Position numbers and translations under genes: made by a program. This document shows, in pieces, positions 9,723-18,079 of a DNA stretch of 64,000 nt (position 1 is its first letter; each line of letters opens with the position of its first letter). The notes below the pieces were generated by a model. The model saw nothing but the letters and a program-made list of their open reading frames with translations. It searched no databases and was not told the origin of the DNA. Source of the stretch: Flavobacteriaceae bacterium (GTDB taxonomy: Bacteria > Bacteroidota > Bacteroidia > Flavobacteriales > Flavobacteriaceae). The DNA lies in NCBI GenBank assembly GCA_013214065.1, contig JABSPK010000002.1:372001-436000 (forward strand), read 5' to 3'.

Positions 9723-10975
9723 TTACGGTCGATTTCCAATTGAAAAACCTTTTGGATCAACTCGAGACTGTCATCGGTATCGACGTCTTGTTTTTTAAGG
9801 TGGTTGGCGAACTGTTTGGTGATTTTGTGAATGATGCGCTCCGAAACCATTTCGGCTTGTTCGTGGTTGAAATCCCCCAATTTTTTTGAATGGAAGTCCA
9901 ATTCCTCTTCTTTCATCACCATGAGCTTTTTCTTTAATGCGCTAATGACCGGAGCGAATTTTCGGCTTTCCAACCATTTCAAAAAGTCGGTCTTGACCTC
10001 GCAGATGATCGCTTCAGCCTTCGGAATATGCCCTTTTCGACGCTCAAGGGTCTCATCGGTGATCTGGGAAAGGCGATCCAAATGGACCAGGCTCACGTTG
10101 GGCAACTCCATCACATCATCGGCCACGTTCTTCGGTACGGAAAGATCCAAAATCAATAAGGGTTTTTTAGTGTGAACCAGCGCTTTGGAAATGGTCGGGA
10201 GTTGGGCCCCTGTGGCCACCACCAAGATGTCAGACTTCCGTATCTCGGTTTGAAGATCCCCGTAATCCTTCACTTCCAATTGAAACTTGCCGGCGATATG
10301 CTCGGCTTTCTCGCGGGTTCGATTAATGAGGGTGATCTTCGGGTTTTTGGCATGTTTGATCAAGTTCTCACAGGTATTCCGCCCGATTTTGCCCGTACCG
10401 AACAACAAGATTTTCGGTGCCTCTTGTTGGGCTGCATGTTGCAGGATATACTTGACCGAAGCAAAAGCGACCGAGGTAGCCCCGGTCGAGAGTTCGGTTT
10501 CGTTCTTGATCCGTTTACTGGCTTGGATCACCGAATTGCAAAGGCGTTCCAAAAACGGATTGGTCATGCCGTTCTTTTTCGAACGGTAAAAGCCCTGTTT
10601 GATCTGACTGATGATCTCAAAATCGCCCAATATCTGACTATCCAAACCCGTGCCGACCCGAAACAAATGGTCGAAGGCCTCATGGTTCTTCAAGACATAG
10701 GCCACCTCTTGGAACTCCTCAACGGTTCCTTCCGTCTGGGCACAGAGTAATTTAATCAGTTGGTAGGGGTGTTGGGCAAAACCGAAAAGCTCGGTACGGT
10801 TGCAGGTCGACATCGCCAAAAGGCCCTCAATACCTTCCTGCTTCGCAGCTGCCATGATCGCATCGATTTTCGGAACATCAAGACTGAACTTGCCCCGAAT
10901 CACGGCGTCGGCCTTCTTGTAGCTCAAACCGATGGCATAGAACGAACTGTGACGTGAAAGGTTGTAATGTTCCAT
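9719..10975 (-). CDS. hemA: Glutamyl-tRNA reductase
   Basis: First committed step of C5-pathway tetrapyrrole synthesis: reduces glutamyl-tRNA to glutamate-1-semialdehyde with NADPH. 418 residues from the ATG at 10975; the upstream in-frame extension to 11005 adds a non-conserved stretch and is rejected. The catalytic cysteine lies in MSTCNRTELFG (Cys58) and the NADPH Rossmann motif is LLFGTGKIGRN (about 184-194). It heads the heme run and faces an AraC/PchR-like regulator. No hemL is present in the window. Confidence 0.97.
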   Translation of the reverse strand: MEHYNLSRHSSFYAIGLSYKKADAVIRGKFSLDVPKIDAIMAAAKQEGIEGLLAMSTCNRTELFGFAQHPYQLIKLLCAQTEGTVEEFQEVAYVLKNHEAFDHLFRVGTGLDSQILGDFEIISQIKQGFYRSKKNGMTNPFLERLCNSVIQASKRIKNETELSTGATSVAFASVKYILQHAAQQEAPKILLFGTGKIGRNTCENLIKHAKNPKITLINRTREKAEHIAGKFQLEVKDYGDLQTEIRKSDILVVATGAQLPTISKALVHTKKPLLILDLSVPKNVADDVMELPNVSLVHLDRLSQITDETLERRKGHIPKAEAIICEVKTDFLKWLESRKFAPVISALKKKLMVMKEEELDFHSKKLGDFNHEQAEMVSERIIHKITKQFANHLKKQDVDTDDSLELIQKVFQLEIDRK

Positions 10976-10990
10976 AAGCTGCAACACCTG

Positions 10991-10998
10991 CAAAAATA
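10991..10998 (-). promoter_or_regulatory. Candidate -7 element for the hemA operon
   Basis: Minus-strand TATTTTTG matches TAnnTTTG 15 bases upstream of the hemA ATG. No TTG is found at 17-23 bases, so a regulator may be needed; the divergent AraC-type gene is an obvious candidate (inference). Confidence 0.4.
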
Positions 10999-11160
10999 AC
11001 AGCAAGGAAAAATAAAAAATAACGCTGGCGGGTCAATTAATATCAGAATTGCGTAAATTGAGGGCACTTTGTGCAAAAAATCCGTCTAGCCACTATTTTC
11101 CAGGGGGAAAGCACAAATTTTATTGTAATTTAGAATAGCTCTAAATAATAGATTACCGCT

Positions 11161-12048
11161 ATGGACACTACAAAAAATATCGCTATCGGTTCGGCGACCG
11201 AGGTTTTTATCGAAGAGGGCTTCTATGTCCTTAAGATCCAAAATGATACCGGCGCCGATCAGGTCTTTGAACGGCCAATCGACCGCACCCACATCCAATT
11301 CCATTTTTCCTTAAAGGGAAACGCGAAATTCTCGTTCAATGATGGGGCGTATCATCTTCCAGTTTCCGAAGAGAATTCGTTATTGCTGTTCAATACGCAA
11401 AAAGACCTGCCCTTACACGCCGAACTCAGTCCAGATGCATGGTTGCTTTCTATCATTCTGAGCATCCGAAAGTTCCATTCGCTTTTCTCGGATCAAGCCG
11501 ACCACATTCCCTTCCTCAACGAATCGTTCAGTGAGAAAAAGTACTACTCGCAAGAGCGATTGACCCCCGGCATCGCCGTTGTCTTAAGTCAATTGATGAG
11601 CTACAACCTGCATCCCTCCATTAAAAAACTTTATGTGAAGGGCAAAGTGTACGAATTGATATCACTTTATTTCAACCGTACGCCCGATGCCGATCTGGAA
11701 CAATGTCCTTTCTTGGTCGACGAAGAAAACGTGCGTAAGATCAAGCAGGCCAAGGAGATTATGATCCAGCGAATGGCCGAGCCCCCGACCTTGGCAGCAC
11801 TTTCTGAAGAAATCGGTCTGTCATTGAAAAAACTCAAAGAAGGGTTCAAACAGATCTATGGTGATTCGGTCTATGGGTTCCTTTTCGACTACAAAATGGA
11901 AGTCGCTCGAAAAATGCTCGAAACCGGAAAACACAATGTGAACGAGGTCGGTTTAAAAGTCGGGTATAGCACCGCCAGTCACTTCATCACTTCCTTCAAA
12001 AAGAAGTTTGGCACCACTCCGAAAAAATACCTAACTTCAATAGCCTAA
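11161..12048 (+). CDS. AraC-family regulator, PchR-like
   Basis: 295 residues: an N-terminal sensing half (about 1-190) and a C-terminal double HTH (about 200-292). The block LKKLKEGFKQIYGDSVYGFL followed by YKMEVARKMLE is characteristic of the PchR branch of AraC regulators, which respond to iron or siderophores in other bacteria. The C-terminal VGYSTASHFITSFKKKFG is the second HTH. Divergent from hemA with 185 bases between the start codons, so control of heme synthesis is likely (inference). Nine bases downstream the thuA-like gene begins. Confidence 0.9.
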   Translation: MDTTKNIAIGSATEVFIEEGFYVLKIQNDTGADQVFERPIDRTHIQFHFSLKGNAKFSFNDGAYHLPVSEENSLLLFNTQKDLPLHAELSPDAWLLSIILSIRKFHSLFSDQADHIPFLNESFSEKKYYSQERLTPGIAVVLSQLMSYNLHPSIKKLYVKGKVYELISLYFNRTPDADLEQCPFLVDEENVRKIKQAKEIMIQRMAEPPTLAALSEEIGLSLKKLKEGFKQIYGDSVYGFLFDYKMEVARKMLETGKHNVNEVGLKVGYSTASHFITSFKKKFGTTPKKYLTSIA

Positions 12049-12057
12049 AAACCCGCC

Positions 12058-12825
12058 ATGGACTTCTTGAAACAACTACTGCTTTTCTGTTGTTGCCTGC
12101 CGTTTCTATGCTGCGCGCAAAGAGAAGCGTCGGCCCCTTCTGCCCCGATACCCGAATTGGTCTTGGTCTACAGTAAGACCCTCGGTTACCGGCACCAATC
12201 CATTGAAAAAGGGGTGGCCACCTTAAGGCAAATCGGCCGAAACAATGGGTTCATCGTACTCCAGACCGAAACCCCCGAAGACTTTAATGCCCAGAATCTC
12301 AAAAACTACAAACTGGTCATCTTCCTGAGCACTACTATGGACGTGCTCAACGACGAACAGCAGGCCGCGTTTGAAAATTACATTCGAAGCGGAGGCAGCT
12401 ATATGGGCATACACGCAGCGGCCGATACCGAATACGATTGGCCATGGTATGGCCGGTTGGTAGGGGGGTATTTTGACAGCCACCCCAATAACCCCAACGT
12501 ACGCCAAGCCCGAATCGAAGTGGTTGACCGAACCCATCGATCTACCGCCCACCTTAGCGAAAGTTGGTCGCGAAATGACGAATGGTACAACTACAAAAAC
12601 CTGAACCCCGATGTTTCCGTCGTGATGAACCTTGACGAAACGAGTTATGAAGGGGGCACCAATGGGGCGAACCATCCTATCGCCTGGTACCATGAATTCG
12701 AAGGCGGACGGGCGTATTACACCGGCGGGGGGCATACCGAAGCTTCTTTTGACGAACCCGATTTTCAAGAACATCTTTTGGGCGCCATCTTATGGTGTGT
12801 TGGCCGAAAGGAAATTATAGAATAA
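12058..12825 (+). CDS. ThuA-domain secreted protein
   Basis: 255 residues. An N-terminal hydrophobic segment rich in Cys (LLLFCCCLPFLCCAQ) acts as an export signal; a clean lipobox is not seen. The mature part is one ThuA/class I glutamine-amidotransferase-like domain: LVYSKTLGYRHQSIEKG, YIRSGGSYMGIHAAADTEYDWPWY and the C-terminal YTGGGHTEASFDEPDFQEHL. ThuA proteins occur in carbohydrate-use loci; the reaction is unsettled. It lies between the AraC-like regulator and the glycoside hydrolase with 9- and 3-base gaps. Confidence 0.9.
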   Translation: MDFLKQLLLFCCCLPFLCCAQREASAPSAPIPELVLVYSKTLGYRHQSIEKGVATLRQIGRNNGFIVLQTETPEDFNAQNLKNYKLVIFLSTTMDVLNDEQQAAFENYIRSGGSYMGIHAAADTEYDWPWYGRLVGGYFDSHPNNPNVRQARIEVVDRTHRSTAHLSESWSRNDEWYNYKNLNPDVSVVMNLDETSYEGGTNGANHPIAWYHEFEGGRAYYTGGGHTEASFDEPDFQEHLLGAILWCVGRKEIIE

Positions 12826-12828
12826 GAA

Positions 12829-14211
12829 ATGGATAGACGAAAATTCAACCAAACCCTGGGTATGGGTACCCTTGCCGCGGGCACCTTGGTTTCCTGTCAA
12901 AATACAAGCAACCCGAGCGGTCACATGGAAAAACAAGACCAAGGATTTACCGTAAGCCCAGAACTGAGTGAACGCATGTATGCCAAGGCATTGGCCATCA
13001 CCAAACGAAAAGTAAGGGGTGGCGACAGCGAGCCTTTTTTCAAAAAACCCTTTGTCGATGCCGCTTTTTCGGACAATATATTTTTGTGGGACAGTTGTTT
13101 TATCGTCTGTTTCGCCAAATACCATTTGGATGAATTGCCGGTATACCAGGCCTTGGACAATTTCTATGATCGAATGGATGCCGACGGGTATATCTGTCGT
13201 GAATACCGTAAAAATGGGGAGCCCTTGTGGTCAAAAGACCATCCGGTTTCGATCAACCCGCCCCTATTGGCCCTGGCCGAGACCGAAATCTACGCGGTCA
13301 AAAAGGATAAGGACCGGCTGCGTTATGCCTATCCGATACTAAAAAAGAACTTTGAATTCCACATCGCCCGCTACCAGGGGGAAGACCGACTTTTCTGGGG
13401 CGATACCCTAGGCATGGGTATGGACAACATTCCCCGTTCACCTCGAGGATGGACTACCGATGAAGGCAATGGCATGACCCATCACGAGTTGGGCGAAAAA
13501 TTGGGCAAGATGGGCGGTTCGACCGCTGAAGAACGACTCAATATGTTCATTTCCGACTATGTCGACACCCTTCAAGGTGTCTGGAACAAACAAGGCAGAT
13601 TGGTTGATTTTACTGCGCAAATGGCCATGTTCGCCTTACAACTCAAGTTCATCGCTCAAGAAATCGGGGCCAGTGATGACATCGCTGCCTACGACGCTTT
13701 TCATGCCGAAGTCAAAGAGGCCTTGAATCGATTGTGTTGGAACGAAACGGATGCTTTTTATTATGATCTTGGGTTTGGTGAACAAGTGCCACGTAAACAT
13801 ATCGGGATGTATTGGACACTTTTGGGGGAGCTCGTTCCGGAAGAAAAGATGGAGGCCTTTTTGGCGCATTTGACCAACCCAGACGAATTTTATCGCAAAA
13901 CCCCCTTACCCGCGCTTTCAGCAGCCGACCCTGATTACAAAGGCTGGGGCGACTATTGGTTGGGCGGTGTATGGGCGCCGACTTCCTATATGGTCATCAA
14001 AGGATTGACAGCGGTCGGCAAACACGATTTGGCCCAAGATCTGGCCGAAAAAACCTATGCGGCCGTTGCCGAGGTATTCGAAGCCACGGACACCTTCTGG
14101 GAAAATTATGCCCCAGATCTGGTCTCGTATGGCATGCCAGCCAAACTTGATTTTTGTGGGTGGACCGGATCGGTCCCCATTGCGATTTATAACGAGTATA
14201 TCAAAACATAG
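12829..14211 (+). CDS. Glycoside hydrolase with (alpha/alpha)6 barrel, trehalase/GH63-like
   Basis: 460 residues. The N-terminus MDRRKFNQTLGMGTLAAG with RR and a lipobox cysteine (LVSC, Cys23) looks like a TAT-exported lipoprotein. The remainder has the features of the MGH1/GH63/GH37-like barrel: FLWDSCFIVCFAKYH, GWTTDEGNG, DFTAQMAMFALQL, GMYWTLLGELVPEE, and WGDYWLGGVWAPTSYMVIKGL. It likely cleaves an alpha-glucoside; substrate not deducible. With ThuA upstream this may be a small sugar-use unit inserted near the heme genes. Its stop overlaps the convergent DUF1460 gene by 11 bases. Confidence 0.85.
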   Translation: MDRRKFNQTLGMGTLAAGTLVSCQNTSNPSGHMEKQDQGFTVSPELSERMYAKALAITKRKVRGGDSEPFFKKPFVDAAFSDNIFLWDSCFIVCFAKYHLDELPVYQALDNFYDRMDADGYICREYRKNGEPLWSKDHPVSINPPLLALAETEIYAVKKDKDRLRYAYPILKKNFEFHIARYQGEDRLFWGDTLGMGMDNIPRSPRGWTTDEGNGMTHHELGEKLGKMGGSTAEERLNMFISDYVDTLQGVWNKQGRLVDFTAQMAMFALQLKFIAQEIGASDDIAAYDAFHAEVKEALNRLCWNETDAFYYDLGFGEQVPRKHIGMYWTLLGELVPEEKMEAFLAHLTNPDEFYRKTPLPALSAADPDYKGWGDYWLGGVWAPTSYMVIKGLTAVGKHDLAQDLAEKTYAAVAEVFEATDTFWENYAPDLVSYGMPAKLDFCGWTGSVPIAIYNEYIKT

Positions 14212-15031
14212 GTCGGGCCACCATGATCCCGATATTACCCTTGACTTTTTTCAAGTACGTCACCAACGGGGTTTCGGTAATCACGACCGCACCTGAACTA
14301 CTCGCATGCAACAAATGGATGCGGCCGTCGGCTTCCCGTATGGCGATACCGGTATGGGTGACATCGAGTCCATTGATCGAGGTGGTCAAGGCGATGATGT
14401 CGCCTGAACGCAGCAGGTTTTCTTGGGCTGCAATGGCATCTTGGGGCAGGTAGCAAAGGGGTTCCTTTGCCAATTCTTCTTCCATGTCCAAGATACCTTG
14501 GTAGTTGGTATCATCGGCAAGAAAAGGATAGAGCTCGCGATGCGACCCCATAAAATCAATGGGTTTCTCTAAGATCACCCCACCGAGCTCGGCGGTGATA
14601 TCGCGCACGAGGCCTTTCTGGGCATTGGTCCGTATCCAATCCGTAAAGTAATGTAGTCGAGAGGCATAGCCATTAAGGTTGCCATTTTTATACCGAATGG
14701 TTTCCAGGGTTTTGGCAAAGGCCTCAAAGTCCTGTTCCTCTTGGCCCAAAAGCTGCGCAAAGGCCAAAGTGTTCTCTACAAAAGTGGTGCAATCAAAGCC
14801 CCTTAGGTTCACGACAACGGTTTCCGTTGTTCCGATTTCGAGGGTTTTCTCCACATAGGGTGTTCCGAGAAAATGCTTCCCGATCTCTGAAAGATCTTGG
14901 GGGTCATCGAGTTTGGCCAATTGTGTCAAATTCGCTTCGAACAGCATTCGATCTTCAGGAAGAAAGGTCGTCTGTCCCCATCCCCAGACCATAACGGTCA
15001 AGGCAAATCCTAAAAGTCCCGTTTTTTTCAT
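14201..15031 (-). CDS. DUF1460 N-acetylmuramoyl-L-alanine amidase-like protein
   Basis: 276 residues from the ATG at 15031 (a GTG precedes it). A signal peptide ends near GWGQ. The NlpC/P60-like catalytic cysteine lies in GFDCTTFVENTLAF (Cys81), with the histidine in VTHTGIAIRE and the C-terminal HLLHASSSGAVVI. Members of DUF1460 studied in Bacteroides hydrolyse N-acetylmuramoyl-L-alanine bonds, so cell-wall turnover or recycling is likely. Convergent with the glycoside hydrolase and divergent from hemH. Confidence 0.9.
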   Translation of the reverse strand: MKKTGLLGFALTVMVWGWGQTTFLPEDRMLFEANLTQLAKLDDPQDLSEIGKHFLGTPYVEKTLEIGTTETVVVNLRGFDCTTFVENTLAFAQLLGQEEQDFEAFAKTLETIRYKNGNLNGYASRLHYFTDWIRTNAQKGLVRDITAELGGVILEKPIDFMGSHRELYPFLADDTNYQGILDMEEELAKEPLCYLPQDAIAAQENLLRSGDIIALTTSINGLDVTHTGIAIREADGRIHLLHASSSGAVVITETPLVTYLKKVKGNIGIMVARPMF

Positions 15032-15153
15032 CACCTAAAAATACAATCAAATCGGCAATTGACATTCTCTATGAATCAATAAGAAAAGTTGTATTGAAAA
15101 TAAATTCGCAACTCATTGTCAAGTTGTATTTTAGCGGCAAAATTTCCAACGCT

Positions 15154-16188
15154 GTGCAAAAAGGAGTGTTATTGGTGAATCTGGGCTCTCCCGACAGTCC
15201 CACCGCCAAAGATGTAAAACCGTATTTGGATCAATTCTTGATGGATGAACGGGTCATTGACGTTCCTCCCCTTTTACGGAATTTGTTGGTTCGGGGTATC
15301 ATTTTACAGACCCGACCTAAAAAATCGGCCAAGGCCTATCAAAAAATATGGTGGGATGAAGGCTCGCCCTTGATCGTCATATCCAAACGATTCACGAAAA
15401 AACTCCGTGAGCTTACCGAGCTGCCGGTCGCCCTGGGTATGCGTTACGGTTCGATGAGTATCAAGGAAGGCTTGCAAGAATTACAAGACCAAAATGTCGA
15501 TGAGGTATTATTGGTTCCTTTGTATCCACATTACGCCATGTCGTCTTACGAAACCGTGGTCGTTAAGGCCCTCGAAGTGCAACAGGCCCTTTTTCCTGAA
15601 ATGAAGGTGAGCACCATGCCCGCTTTTTATAAAAACAAGGATTACGTCAAGGTCCTTTCAGACAGTATCGCCGAAAGCCTTCGTGATTTCGAATACGACC
15701 ACATCCTCTTTTCGTATCACGGCATCCCGGAGCGGCACATTAGAAAATCGGACCCAACCAAATTCCATTGTAAAATCGACGGACAATGTTGTGCGACGAA
15801 CTCAGTGGCACACCATAGCTGTTACCGCCATCAGTGTTATGACACCACTGAATTGGTCACCCAGCAGCTTGGGCTCGATAAGGCAAAGGTGAGCACCTCT
15901 TTCCAATCGCGACTGGCTGGAGATCCGTGGTTGAAACCCTATACCGATTTTGAATTCGAGCGTTTGGCGAAAGAAGGCAAAAGCCGTTTGGCAGTCATAA
16001 CCCCTGCTTTTGTGAGTGATTGTCTCGAGACCTTGGAAGAAATCGCCATGGAAGGCAAAGAACAGTTCGAGGAAGCCGGCGGAAGCGACTACATCCATAT
16101 TCCTTGTTTGAACGATCGTCAGGAGTGGGTCGAACTGATGGCACAATGGATCGGTTCTTGGGAAAAAGAGGCACAACTTCCGGTTTAA
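15154..16188 (+). CDS. hemH: Ferrochelatase
   Basis: Inserts Fe2+ into protoporphyrin IX, the last step of heme synthesis. 344 residues when started at the GTG (15154), giving MQKGVLLVNLGSPDSP, the normal family N-terminus; an upstream TTG frame from 15094 adds an unconserved tail. The active-site histidine is in LFSYHGIPERH. A cysteine-rich segment follows (FHCKIDGQCCATN, then HHSCYRHQCY). TPAFVSDCLETLEEI is the C-terminal family block. It is separated from the hemA-hemB run by the AraC, ThuA, GH and DUF1460 genes. Confidence 0.95.
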   Translation: MQKGVLLVNLGSPDSPTAKDVKPYLDQFLMDERVIDVPPLLRNLLVRGIILQTRPKKSAKAYQKIWWDEGSPLIVISKRFTKKLRELTELPVALGMRYGSMSIKEGLQELQDQNVDEVLLVPLYPHYAMSSYETVVVKALEVQQALFPEMKVSTMPAFYKNKDYVKVLSDSIAESLRDFEYDHILFSYHGIPERHIRKSDPTKFHCKIDGQCCATNSVAHHSCYRHQCYDTTELVTQQLGLDKAKVSTSFQSRLAGDPWLKPYTDFEFERLAKEGKSRLAVITPAFVSDCLETLEEIAMEGKEQFEEAGGSDYIHIPCLNDRQEWVELMAQWIGSWEKEAQLPV

Positions 16189-16261
16189 GCACAACTAAGA
16201 CCAACGGCAAAAAAGGGACTGTTCGGAGCAGCTATCCCATCGGGTTAAAACAGCAATCGAA

Positions 16262-17653
16262 ATGGCCAAAACCACATCGGATCAACTTGGGGTAGAACCC
16301 ATCGGAAAGCTACTGGTCAAACAGGCCGTACCTGCATCGATCGGTATTTTGGTCATGTCGTTGAACGTCTTGGTCGATACCATCTTCGTAGGCAATTGTA
16401 TCGGCTCTATGGCCATCGCGGCCATCAATGTGGTCTTGCCCGTTTCGTTTTTTATCGCCGCATTGGGTATGGCCATCGGTATCGGGGGTTCAAGCATCAT
16501 TTCACGGGCCTTGGGGGCAGAGAACAAAAGCAAGGCCCTACGAACTTTCGGCAACCAAATCAGTCTTACTTTGGTATTGACCATCGCTTTGGTGGCTTTG
16601 GGTCTGGCCTATGCCGATGATTTGATCCCTGCCTTCGGGGGTAAAGGCCAAATCTTCGAGCCTGCCAAGATCTATTATGTCATCGTGCTGTACGGGGTTC
16701 CTTTTCTGGCCCTTTGTATGATGGGGAATACCGTGATCCGGGCCGAAGGAAAACCGAAGTTCGCGATGACGGCCATGATCATTCCTTCAGTAGGCAACCT
16801 TTTTTTGGATTACCTCTTCATCTATGTTTTCGATTGGGGCATGCATGGGGCGGCCTGGGCCACCACCGCCGGCTATTTGTTGTGCTTTGCCTACATCCTG
16901 TATTTTTTTCTATCGAAAAATTCGGAGTTGAAAATCGAATGGTCCCATTTTCGGTTCCGCCTACCCCTTTTAAAGGAAATCGGTTCATTGGGCTTCGTAA
17001 CCCTATCACGCCAAGCCGTAACCAGTGTGACCTATTTATTGCTGAACAATATTCTTTTCAATCTCGGAGGGGAATCGATGATCGCCGTCTACGCCATCAT
17101 CGGCCGCATGTTGATGTTCGCCCTTTTTCCCGTTTTTGGGGTCACCCAAGGTTTTTTGCCCATCGCCGGTTACAACTATGGCGCACAACATTACGAACGG
17201 GTCAAGAAATCGATCTATACCGCGATCAAATACGCCGCCTTGGTAGCCAGTTTGGTCTTCGCGCTGCTCATGCTCTTCCCTGCCGAAATCGCCTCACTGT
17301 TTTTAAGCAGTCGTTCCGACCTGCCCATGGCCGAACTAGAGACGAACGCCTTTGTGCTATCGCATGCCCCATTGGCCATGCGTTTGGTATTCGCCGCTAC
17401 ACCGATCATCGCGCTTCAGCTGATCGGGGCCGCATATTTTCAAGCCATTGGAAAGGCGATTCCCGCCTTGCTCTTGACCTTGACCCGACAAGGGTTCTTC
17501 TTTATCCCGCTAATCCTCATCTTACCCGGTTTCTGGGGAGAGCTGGGGGTGTGGCTTTCTTTTCCTATTGCCGACGTATTGGCGACCCTGGTTACCGGGG
17601 CCTATTTGCGAAAAGAAATCAAAACCAACCTCATGGGCGTTTCCAAAACCTAA
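16262..17653 (+). CDS. MATE-family multidrug/sodium antiporter
   Basis: 463 residues with about twelve hydrophobic segments in two six-helix halves, starting PIGKLLVKQAVPASIGILVMS and including the MATE-typical DTIFVGNCIGSMAIAAINVV and TQGFLPIAGYNYGAQHYERV. Cation-coupled efflux of drugs or metabolites across the inner membrane; substrate unknown. 73 bases after hemH with no obvious promoter, so it may share that transcript. Its TAA stop shares the tetranucleotide CTAA with the stop of the convergent NTF2-like gene. Confidence 0.93.
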   Translation: MAKTTSDQLGVEPIGKLLVKQAVPASIGILVMSLNVLVDTIFVGNCIGSMAIAAINVVLPVSFFIAALGMAIGIGGSSIISRALGAENKSKALRTFGNQISLTLVLTIALVALGLAYADDLIPAFGGKGQIFEPAKIYYVIVLYGVPFLALCMMGNTVIRAEGKPKFAMTAMIIPSVGNLFLDYLFIYVFDWGMHGAAWATTAGYLLCFAYILYFFLSKNSELKIEWSHFRFRLPLLKEIGSLGFVTLSRQAVTSVTYLLLNNILFNLGGESMIAVYAIIGRMLMFALFPVFGVTQGFLPIAGYNYGAQHYERVKKSIYTAIKYAALVASLVFALLMLFPAEIASLFLSSRSDLPMAELETNAFVLSHAPLAMRLVFAATPIIALQLIGAAYFQAIGKAIPALLLTLTRQGFFFIPLILILPGFWGELGVWLSFPIADVLATLVTGAYLRKEIKTNLMGVSKT

Positions 17654-18072
17654 TCGACGCGCTGGGTAGCCGCCTTGCTGATGATCTTCCACTTCCCGGT
17701 GAGTTTCTTCAACAAAAAGATATCGATGAAATAGAGTTTTCGTGACGGAATCTTGATTTCCGCCTTTGCCATGGCGATATCGTTGGCATAATCGATGGAA
17801 AGGACGGTGCCCTCACGACCGTTGAATTCACCCTTGGCCCTATTGGCGAAAAGATCCGCATAGCTTTTCGGGTTAAGGATGTATAGCTCTTGTCCTTCTT
17901 TGGAAAGAAAAAGGTCGGCTTCGGCATAAAATGCGGATTGTATCAATTCACCATCGTTGTATGCAGAGCCATTGATATAGGCCATTAGGGTTTTTTGAAT
18001 GGCCTGGACCTCCGTTTGGGCACTACAAAGCACCGTGAACAGGAAGCAAAAAAGGGACATTGTTTTTTTCAT
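17650..18072 (-). CDS. NTF2-like / putative lumazine-binding secreted protein
   Basis: 140 residues from the ATG at 18072 (a longer frame to 18138 overlaps the upstream gene). Signal peptide MKKTMSLFCFLFTVLCSAQ, then one cystatin-like NTF2 domain: LMAYINGSAYNDGELIQSAFY, EGQELYILNPKSYADLF and GKWKIISKAA. Such proteins are commonly annotated as putative lumazine-binding (SnoaL/NTF2 fold). The role is not known. It starts 7 bases after the PQQ dehydrogenase gene and is likely co-transcribed with it. Confidence 0.85.
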   Translation of the reverse strand: MKKTMSLFCFLFTVLCSAQTEVQAIQKTLMAYINGSAYNDGELIQSAFYAEADLFLSKEGQELYILNPKSYADLFANRAKGEFNGREGTVLSIDYANDIAMAKAEIKIPSRKLYFIDIFLLKKLTGKWKIISKAATQRVD

Positions 18073-18079
18073 GACTGTT

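Noticed and set aside
10976-11005. Ten-residue extension of hemA
   Set aside because: Not conserved in the family and covers the candidate -7 element.
15094-15153. TTG-initiated extension of hemH
   Set aside because: The added 20 residues are not part of the family; the GTG at 15154 gives the expected N-terminus.
16714-17745. Long plus-strand open frame (343 codons) inside the MATE gene
   Set aside because: It is a +1/+2 shadow of the MATE gene with an Arg/His/Pro-rich composition and no recognisable domain; the MATE frame explains the region.
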